In this document: piece by piece, positions 56,653-64,000 of the stretch
How positions within the stretch are numbered: the stretch's first letter is position 1
How the letters are laid out: every line of letters starts with the position of its first letter
Assembly (NCBI GenBank): GCA_009843865.1
Contig: VYCQ01000039.1
Location: 32,095-96,094 of the forward strand
DNA length: 64,000 bases
Source: Acidimicrobiia bacterium
GTDB lineage: Bacteria; Actinomycetota; Acidimicrobiia; Acidimicrobiales; Bin134
Direction: 5' to 3'
Position numbers and translations under genes: made by a program
The notes under the pieces: generated by a model
The model's database searches: none
Told to the model about the DNA's origin: nothing
What the model saw: only the letters and a program-made list of their open reading frames with translations

Positions 56653-57384
56653 TTAGCTATTCTGGGTGAGTTGGCTAAGGGCGCGTAAGGCTCGTTTGGG
56701 TATGCGGGTTCTCAGCATTCCCGCGTCTACTGCTCTGGCAATGTCGGGATCTACTGCAACGGTGGCTACCACCGATGCACCAATTGCGTGTTCGCAGTCT
56801 GAGCGGGTGAGCGCTCGGCCTGCCTCAGCTACCAAAACCACCTCACTGGGCCGCAGCGACAACTTCACCGCTCGACGCAACGATAAATAACAAGCCCGTG
56901 TCACTAGAATTGATTTGTGAGCCTCAACAACTAGCTGTCTAGATAATTGTTCTGTGGTTTGTCGTTCATCTGCTGTGTTGGCCTCAAACAAGGTGCCTGC
57001 ATCAACCACCACCAGGGGTGCTGCTGCTAGAGGTTGGGTTGTTGAAATCGTGGCGTGTTCGGCTAATGGTTCGTCAGAATCAAACCAAGCCAACAGTTCT
57101 TCGGCTCTGTTAGCATTCAATGGTCCTTGACCTCTAGGCAAAAGCGATAGGTTGGGGGTGAGTTCTTGTAGTGTTCGTTGCAAAGAATCACAAGACAAGT
57201 TGCTGTTTAACCATTCGGCTAAGCCTGAAGCCGGTTCGGGGTTGCCGAAGGATGCTGGCAGGTCGCCACACAGATCTACTAGCAAGACCGAACGACCAAG
57301 GTCTTGAGCGGCTTGCAGGCTGATAAGGGCGCTCACAACTGTGGTGCCCGTTCCCCCTTTGGTTGACCAACAGGTCAGCAACAT
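56653..57384 (-). CDS. CpaE/Ssd-like P-loop protein of the Tad operon
   Basis: This ParA/MinD-fold protein of 243 residues opens the Tad operon. It has a modified Walker A, CWSTKGGTGTTVV: the deviant-motif first lysine is kept but the P-loop lysine of KGGxGKT is Thr, so hydrolysis is doubtful. LVVVDAG represents Walker B. Related actinobacterial proteins at this place are called septum-site-determining (Ssd, Rv3660c) or TadZ, and help place the pilus machine. It ends four bases before tadA. Confidence 0.82.
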   Translation of the reverse strand: MLLTCWSTKGGTGTTVVSALISLQAAQDLGRSVLLVDLCGDLPASFGNPEPASGLAEWLNSNLSCDSLQRTLQELTPNLSLLPRGQGPLNANRAEELLAWFDSDEPLAEHATISTTQPLAAAPLVVVDAGTLFEANTADERQTTEQLSRQLVVEAHKSILVTRACYLSLRRAVKLSLRPSEVVLVAEAGRALTRSDCEHAIGASVVATVAVDPDIARAVDAGMLRTRIPKRALRALSQLTQNS

Positions 57385-57446
57385 GACGCTCTCCGCGATT
57401 TAAGTCGCTAAGGTAAATGGGGGAATTGTAGATTAACTTATACTGA

Positions 57447-57480
57447 AAATATTATAAAAGCAACAAATATTATAAAAGCA
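57447..57480. repeat. Two AT-rich 16-base direct repeats with TATAAT on the minus strand
   Basis: AAATATTATAAAAGCA occurs at 57447-57462 and 57465-57480 (period 18). On the minus strand each copy contains TATAAT, so this may be the promoter region of the Tad operon. It also lies 53 bases before selC on the plus strand. Confidence 0.55.
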
Positions 57481-57532
57481 GTAGAAATTCTGTTCTAGTC
57501 AATCTAGTTTCCTCTAAGTTGATTTCCTTCAA

Positions 57533-57628
57533 GGAGGTGTTTGAGCACCTGGTGGGCTCCCCCGCCTTCAAAGCGGGTGGGACGGGTGATCCCTGTCCGG
57601 CGGGTTCGATTCCCGTCCACCTCCGCCA
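57533..57628 (+). tRNA. selC: tRNA-Sec (anticodon TCA), selenocysteine
   Basis: This 96-base tRNA has anticodon TCA in CCCGC-CTTCAAA-GCGGG, an acceptor GGAGGTG/CACCTCC, a long variable arm (about 7 bp, GGACGGG/CCCTGTCC with a bulge), a T-arm GCGGG-TTCGATT-CCCGT, G73 and an encoded CCA. UCA anticodon, extra-long variable arm and encoded CCA together identify selC rather than a tRNA-Ser. It diverges from the Tad operon. No sel protein genes or recognisable selenoprotein are in the window. Confidence 0.93.
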
Positions 57629-57669
57629 AGGAAGCGGTTCGATTTGCTTGTGTATAGGAGAGGGTTGTT

Positions 57670-58368
57670 TTAGAGCAGGTGATTTAGGAGGGTTTGGATG
57701 GGGGCGACCATGCCTGTATAGAAAGGACCGAACTCTGCGTAGCGGGTTGAGACCTCGTCGTAGCGCATGGTGTAAACCACATTTTTGAGGTCGTCAGGAT
57801 GGTTGCAGAACAAGGTTACACCCCATTCGAAGTTGTCAATACCGGTGGAACCGGTGACGAGCTGGAGCACCTTGCCAGCGAAGTTGCGGCCACTGGCTCC
57901 GTGTTCGTACATCAAGGCTTTGCGTTGCTCGAAGGGTAGCTCGTACCAATTTTGTTTTGGCTTGCGACGTTTCGACATGGGGTAGAAGCACCAAGCAGGC
58001 TTTCCCTCAGGGGGTAGCTGGGGATACAACCGGGCTTGCTTGGTCTCTTCTGGCAGACCTTGTGCGTATTCCGACAACTCGGTGAGCGACACGTAAGAGT
58101 CCACGATGTTCATCCCAGCGTGGCTTAGCTGGGTTTGAAGATCTCGCAAGCGCCATAAGTCCTTGTGGAGCCCCATGACCATCAAGTCGGCTTTGTGTCC
58201 TAGTACAGCAACAGTTATCACTTGCACGCCGTGATCTTCTGCTGATTGCAAGGCTTTTATTAAGGGATCTCGTAGGGTGGTGTGGTCTACCTTGCCAAAA
58301 AGGTGTATCACACCTAATCCGATGGAGGGTTCCACAGGAGGTGACGAGTTGGCATGGGTGTGGATCAT
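57670..58368 (-). CDS. hemQ: HemQ, coproheme decarboxylase
   Basis: HemQ converts coproheme to protoheme, the last step of the actinobacterial heme route. The 232-residue protein shows the chlorite-dismutase-like signature WCFYPMSKRRKPKQNWYELP, the heme-ligand region MYEHGASGRNFAGKV, GIDNFEWGVTLF and MRYDEVSTRYAEFGPFYTG. The YxxLPF-type tyrosine region is kept. Other heme genes are not in the window. It converges with selC. Confidence 0.93.
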   Translation of the reverse strand: MIHTHANSSPPVEPSIGLGVIHLFGKVDHTTLRDPLIKALQSAEDHGVQVITVAVLGHKADLMVMGLHKDLWRLRDLQTQLSHAGMNIVDSYVSLTELSEYAQGLPEETKQARLYPQLPPEGKPAWCFYPMSKRRKPKQNWYELPFEQRKALMYEHGASGRNFAGKVLQLVTGSTGIDNFEWGVTLFCNHPDDLKNVVYTMRYDEVSTRYAEFGPFYTGMVAPIQTLLNHLL

Positions 58369-58414
58369 CGTTGTAAATCTTATTGGTCAGGCTTGAGATG
58401 GGCACTAAGCGAAC

Positions 58415-59731
58415 TCACTCTGTATTGCCCGAGGTTACATCTTCAACCCTTACTACGTTGAGCATACCGTCTTGTATTTTGGCCACTGCGAAACGCCCCA
58501 CCGTAGTGTCACCAACGTCATCTAGCTCTAGGGGGCCCGAGGCCCCATCGTAATCAATATCGGCTCCTTGTGCTAGTAGCGCAGCACACTGAGCAAAGTC
58601 GAAGCACTTTTGCCCGTTTCGTGTTAGCTCGGGTACCACCGCAGTTAGGTCTGGTCCCCGTGATGTACCTGCTGCTAGTGCTCCTAATGTCAACAAGATG
58701 ACACAGTCGTAGTATTGGCCTCCAAAGGCAATGTTGCCGCCTAAGGTTTCTGTGAGCCGTTGGTTGTAGTTGCTGCCTCCTGAGGCTCCGTAGACGGTGA
58801 AGCCATCTAAGGCAGTGGGGTTGCTGGGGTTTGCCTTTGTGGCTAGGTCGGCATCGTATAAGCCTGGGCCTCCGTGGATGGCGCTGGGGGGTATTCCGGC
58901 TTCCAACAAACGACGCAGTAGGCCGATACCCTCAGCGAAAGCCAATACCGTTACGGTGTCGGCTCCTATCTTTTTTACTGATAAGACAATGTCTTCAAAG
59001 TTTGAGGTGTCTTGAGAGAAAGAGATGATTTGGGAGGTAGCACCCAACTCGGCAAGGTGATTTTGTAGGAGGGTGGCTAGCGACTGCCCCCAGTCGTCGG
59101 CACGGGCCAAAATAGCCACGTTGGTAGCGCCTGTTCGGGCCATGTTGTTGGCCATGATCGGTGCATCAGAGGCTGCGGTGGTGACAGTTCTAAAAAAGAA
59201 CTCCGCATTGGCTTGGGTGCTGAAGTTGGGTGATGTGTTTGAACCTGAACATTGGGCTACTTCTGTCTCAAATAGGGTTTGAATTATCGACTGTGAAACG
59301 CCTGATGCCGCAGCTCCCAATATCACATCTGCACCTTCTCCTAAAAGACGGTTGACGGTTTCGGAAGCTACATCAGGGTCGGTGCCGGAATCGCCCTCGA
59401 TGATCCTCACCTTCCCGCCTGCTGCTCGGATGTCTTGGAGTGCTAGCCCCACAGATGTTGTCAGCGGTGGATAGAGGTAGCTGAGGGTACCGGATTCGGG
59501 TAGTACAACACCGATGGTCAACTCATTGCTATTGGCCAAGAACTCAGATGTGATGGATTGGGTTGTGCTTGACGCAGCATCCTTGCCTAGTTGTTCGGTG
59601 TCGGATTGGTTGTCTGCGGATTCGCTGGTGTTAGTGGTGCCGCCAAAGCCAGCCTGATCGGTGGGATCATTGCCACATCCTGTAGCAACAACCACAACAG
59701 CAAGCAAGATGGCCAGCAGGCGTAACAGCAT
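58415..59731 (-). CDS. ABC transporter substrate-binding lipoprotein (branched-chain type)
   Basis: This 438-residue protein has a lipoprotein signal (LLAVVVVATGCGN), a Ser/Thr/Asp-rich linker and a type 1 periplasmic-binding fold starting ELTIGVVLPESGTLSYL, with ADVILGAAASGVSQS and VAILARADDWGQSL. It resembles Leu/Ile/Val-binding proteins, but no permease or ATPase gene is near. It may feed the liv importer at 35-41 kb or serve as a sensor. Ligand unknown. Confidence 0.85.
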   Translation of the reverse strand: MLLRLLAILLAVVVVATGCGNDPTDQAGFGGTTNTSESADNQSDTEQLGKDAASSTTQSITSEFLANSNELTIGVVLPESGTLSYLYPPLTTSVGLALQDIRAAGGKVRIIEGDSGTDPDVASETVNRLLGEGADVILGAAASGVSQSIIQTLFETEVAQCSGSNTSPNFSTQANAEFFFRTVTTAASDAPIMANNMARTGATNVAILARADDWGQSLATLLQNHLAELGATSQIISFSQDTSNFEDIVLSVKKIGADTVTVLAFAEGIGLLRRLLEAGIPPSAIHGGPGLYDADLATKANPSNPTALDGFTVYGASGGSNYNQRLTETLGGNIAFGGQYYDCVILLTLGALAAGTSRGPDLTAVVPELTRNGQKCFDFAQCAALLAQGADIDYDGASGPLELDDVGDTTVGRFAVAKIQDGMLNVVRVEDVTSGNTE

Positions 59732-59775
59732 TTGGGTAGGCCAGATACAACCCGATATGGAGAGGTTGTGCTGGG

Positions 59776-61474
<1,699 letters not shown>

Positions 61475-61547
61475 AGGTTACCGAGGTTTATAGAAAACGA
61501 CAACCTAAAGGGTTGAAATCAAATCGCGGCCTTCATAAAGGTTAGAT

Positions 61548-61823
61548 TTAGCCTCCTGCCACAGCAGGCACTATGGCCATTACTTGCCCATCGAGTACGG
61601 CGGTTGCCAAGCCTTCGGTGAAGCGCGCATCCTCGTCGTCTACAAACACGTTCACATAGTGGTGTAGTTTGCCTGACTCGTCGATGAGGCGGTTTTGAAA
61701 GCCAGGGTGTACAGCATCTAGGGCGGCGATCACCTCTTGTACGGTGCCTGCGGTAACTACGACTTCGCTAGCACCGCTAGCCAGAGGACGAAGAGTGGTG
61801 GGTATTCGAACAGTCACGCTCAT
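61548..61823 (-). CDS. MoaD/ThiS-family sulfur carrier (CysO-like)
   Basis: This 91-residue ubiquitin-like protein ends in the diagnostic Gly-Gly (AIVPAVAGG) that is activated as a thiocarboxylate. VRIPTTLRPLASG opens the fold and YVNVFVDDEDARFTEGLATAV lies in the middle, a pattern close to CysO-like carriers used in cysteine synthesis. A role in molybdopterin or thiamine synthesis is also possible. No E1-like or cysM gene is beside it. Confidence 0.87.
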   Translation of the reverse strand: MSVTVRIPTTLRPLASGASEVVVTAGTVQEVIAALDAVHPGFQNRLIDESGKLHHYVNVFVDDEDARFTEGLATAVLDGQVMAIVPAVAGG

Positions 61824-61929
61824 AGCGCCATGATGCTACCCGATGTATTTGCCAATAGCTGAGCTAATCAGATCTGCCGTATCAGATCTTGATACTGTTG
61901 GTCATTGACACAGCTACATCTATCGAATG

Positions 61930-62589
61930 TCAGCTTGAGCGTTGCGCTAGGTTGTCCGGGCCGATGATGATGAGCACAGAAGCATTGCCAAGTCTGTCAC
62001 GGGGGATGCCCCCCGGCGGGGGATCCGATATGACGAAGAACGGGCCTTCGTTTACTCCCAATTTAGAGGCAATGCACATGGCATCCACCTCATAGCCAGC
62101 ACGATAGTAGAAGGCTGAACCTGTCTGCGGTTGGGCATTGACAGGCGACAAGGTGACGTAGTTGAGGGTGTTCAACTCAGTCGAGAGTCGCCCTGCTGCC
62201 CCCACCACGTTTGTGGAGTTGGCAACTAGCACTTGGATGGTGGCTGGGTTACGACACAGCAGTGGTTCGTCTGAGTCGTTATTGCCTGAGCTGGGATCGT
62301 CGGGGGCTTGCGTTGCTGGAGGATCGGCGGGCTCGGGATCTTCAGAAACCTGCTGGTTATTTGAAGGGTCGTTGTCGGATGGCTCTGGAGTTTCAGCGGG
62401 TGCAGGTGATTGGGTATGTTCGCTGGGGGCTGAGGTTGCAGTAGGAGTGACTTGGCTGGTAGCGGTGGTGGAGTTGTCGTCGTCAAGCCCACGGGCCAGG
62501 ACAAAAGCACCTGCTGCTATCAGTGCTAAGACAAGCAGCATTCCTTTGAGAGCCATTTGGTTGTTGTTGGGGGCTGGGTTTAAATCCAT
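61930..62589 (-). CDS. LytR_C-domain membrane-anchored protein
   Basis: This 219-residue protein has one N-terminal membrane helix (GMLLVLALIAAGAFVLA), a Pro/Ser/Asp-rich low-complexity linker, and a C-terminal LytR_C domain (IQVLVANSTNVVGAAGRLSTELNTLNY). LytR_C domains are linked to cell-wall work in actinobacteria. It is placed next to a DUF3263 gene 34 bases upstream, a pairing common in this phylum. Confidence 0.82.
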   Translation of the reverse strand: MDLNPAPNNNQMALKGMLLVLALIAAGAFVLARGLDDDNSTTATSQVTPTATSAPSEHTQSPAPAETPEPSDNDPSNNQQVSEDPEPADPPATQAPDDPSSGNNDSDEPLLCRNPATIQVLVANSTNVVGAAGRLSTELNTLNYVTLSPVNAQPQTGSAFYYRAGYEVDAMCIASKLGVNEGPFFVISDPPPGGIPRDRLGNASVLIIIGPDNLAQRSS

Positions 62590-62623
62590 GATGCTTTTGG
62601 ATCCACCCTTCTATTTTGGGTCA

Positions 62624-62884
62624 TTAGCGAGACGGCTGCCAGCTAGCAGAAGTTTCACCGTATTTGGATCTTCTGCGATTATCGCGCATCCGAAGCAAGC
62701 GACGCACGACCATAGGGTCGTATTTCATGGCATCGGCATCTGCTAGTAAGTCGTTCAGTAGCTGATAATAGCGAGTAGTGGACAACTCAAAACGTTCTCG
62801 TATGGCTGCTTCCTTAGAGCCTGTTTCTTGCCACCAAGTGCGTTCGAAATCTAGGATTTGTTGATCTCGTTTCGTAAGGGCCAT
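62624..62884 (-). CDS. DUF3263 protein
   Basis: This small basic protein reads LTKRDQQILDFERTWWQ, then IRERFELSTTRYYQLLNDLLAD and RRLLRMRDNRRRSKYG, typical of DUF3263, an actinobacterial family with a helix-turn-helix-like look and unknown role. ATG 62884 gives 86 residues and fits the family start, while the ORF track extends 12 codons further. Confidence 0.86.
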   Translation of the reverse strand: MALTKRDQQILDFERTWWQETGSKEAAIRERFELSTTRYYQLLNDLLADADAMKYDPMVVRRLLRMRDNRRRSKYGETSASWQPSR

Positions 62885-62960
62885 TGCAATAAGCGTTGCC
62901 GACCGCAGGTCCTTATTCAAGCACCCTTTGTTAAATTGGTTCCGTATGCTTGTTGGGTAG

Positions 62961-63033
62961 GCCCGAGTAGCTCAGTTGGCAGAGCAGCTGTCTTGTAAAC
63001 AGCAGGTCGCAGGTTCGACTCCTGTCTCGGGCT
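62961..63033 (+). tRNA. tRNA-Thr (anticodon TGT)
   Basis: The acceptor is GCCCGAG/CTCGGGC, anticodon arm GCTGT-CTTGTAA-ACAGC, T-arm CAGG-TTCGACT-CCTG, length 73, T73 and no CCA. It shares acceptor and D-arm with the tRNA-Thr at 44.5 kb. Confidence 0.96.
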
Positions 63034-63296
63034 CAATGTGATTTGCGAGGACATGAGAAACGGGTGAAACGGCATATTACATCCACTGGGTTCGCGGAGT
63101 ATCTTCGGTCACGCATGCACGAGGTAAGTGATGGGTTAGGCCCCGTCCTGGTATGCTTATATGCATGGCCGGGCATCAGACACGACCTCGTGCTGATGGG
63201 AACGTATCAAAGCGTGGGAGAGCACCTACGAACGCTCCACCGAAGCCTCCAAACAGAAACGGCAGTTAGCGGGTTTAGCGAGAGTACACCAAGAAG
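63034..63296. other. Region downstream of tRNA-Thr without a confident gene
   Basis: An ORF of 90 codons (63043-63315) is open but has no recognisable family. A second frame, open only from about 63197, reads ERIKAWESTYERSTEASKQK and ends at 63303, overlapping the next ATG. This could be the 3' end of a lost gene. Nothing here is convincing as an intact gene. Confidence 0.35.
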
Positions 63297-63539
63297 ATGC
63301 CTAGCACCCTTCTAGGGTTGTTGGTTGCTGTCTACGCACTGATTTCCGGCTATTGCTATTACGCTGTTAGGCGAAGAACCGTTTCGACGCGTCCTGTGTC
63401 TACGGTGGTCGAGGTAGCGAATTTGTTCGTTGTGGCTATTGTGACCAACACTGCGACACTGGCGCTGTATGGAGTGCTTCAGTGGGTGCCTTGGTTTGGA
63501 GATCACTCACCGAGCGTGCTTGTTGCGTGCTTCGGGTAG
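63297..63539 (+). CDS. Short membrane protein ORF, possibly a truncated DUF6338 protein
   Basis: This 80-residue ORF starts MPSTLLGLLVAVYALISGYCYYAVRRR, has a second hydrophobic stretch (ANLFVVAIVTNTATLALYGVL) and stops after FGDHSPSVLVACFG. The N-terminal pattern recalls DUF6338 membrane proteins, which are usually much longer, so it may be truncated. The family call is from memory and weak. It lies between tRNA-Thr and the FmdB-like gene. Confidence 0.4.
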   Translation: MPSTLLGLLVAVYALISGYCYYAVRRRTVSTRPVSTVVEVANLFVVAIVTNTATLALYGVLQWVPWFGDHSPSVLVACFG

Positions 63540-63573
63540 GTCGGACAAAATTACTGGCTCTATTGTTAACACT

Positions 63574-63966
63574 GTGCCTGCGTATGACTATAGCTGCCAC
63601 ACTTGCGGTAGCCGCTTTGAGGTGATCCAGTCGTTTAGCGAGGATTCGCTTTTGGTATGCCCCGCTGCTACCTCAGCTGCAAGCCCTGCTTCTTGCACAC
63701 AGCCTGGTGTAGGCAAGGTGTCTAAGATCTTTAGTGTGCCTAGCATCACCTTTAAGGGCGAAGGCTTTTACCGCAATGACAGCGGTGCTTCTAAGGTGCC
63801 TGAATCCAAAGGCAAAGCGGTCAATGAGCCTGCTGGTTCTTCTTCTGATAATTCTGATAATAAGGCAAATAGCAAGGTTGCTTCAGACGGAGATAAGATT
63901 TCATCTTCTTCATCTGGCGAATCTGCTTTTAAATCGGTTGATAGTGGCTCAGAGCGGAAACAATAA
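63574..63966 (+). CDS. FmdB-family zinc-ribbon protein with unusual second knuckle
   Basis: FmdB-type proteins are small zinc-ribbon regulators. The start PAYDYSCHTCGSRFEVIQSFSEDSLLVCP is typical, as is the later KIFSVPSITFKGEGFYRNDSG. The second zinc half normally reads CPxCGG but here is C-x11-C (CPAATSAASPASC), so zinc binding is doubtful. A Ser/Lys/Asp-rich tail fills the last 50 residues. GTG 63574 is the family-like start. The ORF track begins upstream at 63469. Confidence 0.78.
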   Translation: MPAYDYSCHTCGSRFEVIQSFSEDSLLVCPAATSAASPASCTQPGVGKVSKIFSVPSITFKGEGFYRNDSGASKVPESKGKAVNEPAGSSSDNSDNKANSKVASDGDKISSSSSGESAFKSVDSGSERKQ

Positions 63967-64000
63967 GTGGTTCAACCCCTAGCTAGAGTAAGCACGCCGC

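Noticed and set aside
57519-57788. Plus-strand 89-residue ORF over selC
   Set aside because: It is translated tRNA-Sec plus the antisense of hemQ, with no independent support.

Overview
The window is a chromosomal segment of an actinobacterium (Actinomycetota), most likely of the class Acidimicrobiia or close to it. Supporting genes are CrgA, a PASTA-type Ser/Thr kinase with its PP2C phosphatase, DUF3566, DUF3263, DUF4244, an acyl-CoA carboxylase epsilon subunit, HemQ, a full-length Lhr helicase and actinobacterial Tad genes. It starts inside dnaA, so it lies next to the replication origin. Gene density is high. No insertion sequence, prophage or CRISPR array was seen. The taxonomic placement is inference from gene content.

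Layout: 0-9 kb is the classical origin block on the + strand (dnaA', dnaN, recF, dciA-like, gyrB, gyrA, a TadG-like gene, a DUF3566 protein, tRNA-Ile, a 43-residue ORF). dnaA, dnaN and recF are clearly more AT-rich than everything after them. 9-15 kb holds an NAD-binding protein, hisN and pheA, larB and larC, and tRNA-Leu. 14-19 kb is a shortened cell-envelope signalling cluster: PP2C phosphatase, PASTA kinase, trpG/pabA and crgA, without rodA, pbpA or FHA genes. 19-31 kb carries an alcohol dehydrogenase-like protein, an M23 peptidase, asd and lysC, a tandem cyclophilin, aat, the acyl-CoA carboxylase beta and epsilon subunits, recR, dnaX, the SRP RNA and tRNA-Ser. 31-41 kb holds lhr and a complete branched-chain amino-acid ABC importer (livGFHM plus binding lipoprotein). 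41-50 kb has a hydrolase, a DtxR-type regulator paired with an unknown gene, pyrE, tRNA-Thr, and the replication/repair run topA-MFS-tmk-holB.

50.4-51.2 kb is a gene-poor gap containing the decayed remains of what looks like a large Eco57I/PglX-type DNA methyltransferase. 51-57 kb, read on the - strand, is an actinobacterial Tad pilus operon (ssd/cpaE-like, tadA, tadB, tadC, DUF4244, tadE) followed by a STAS/HATPase partner-switching pair and nhaA. A selenocysteine tRNA gene (selC, anticodon TCA, encoded CCA) diverges from the Tad operon, so the organism probably makes selenoproteins, although no selA, selB, selD or selenoprotein gene was recognised here. 57-64 kb holds hemQ, a lone branched-chain-type binding lipoprotein, groEL with a CIRCE operator, a MoaD-like sulfur carrier, a LytR_C protein, a DUF3263 protein, a second tRNA-Thr, a truncated membrane-protein ORF and an FmdB-like protein.

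Most of the window is housekeeping. The parts most worth a second look are selC, the methyltransferase remnant, the compositional step after recF, a perfect inverted pair of DnaA boxes at 18.55 kb away from dnaA, the SRP RNA with its direct repeats, and several enzymes that lack family-typical metal-binding or catalytic residues. I did not find a convincing new multi-gene system.
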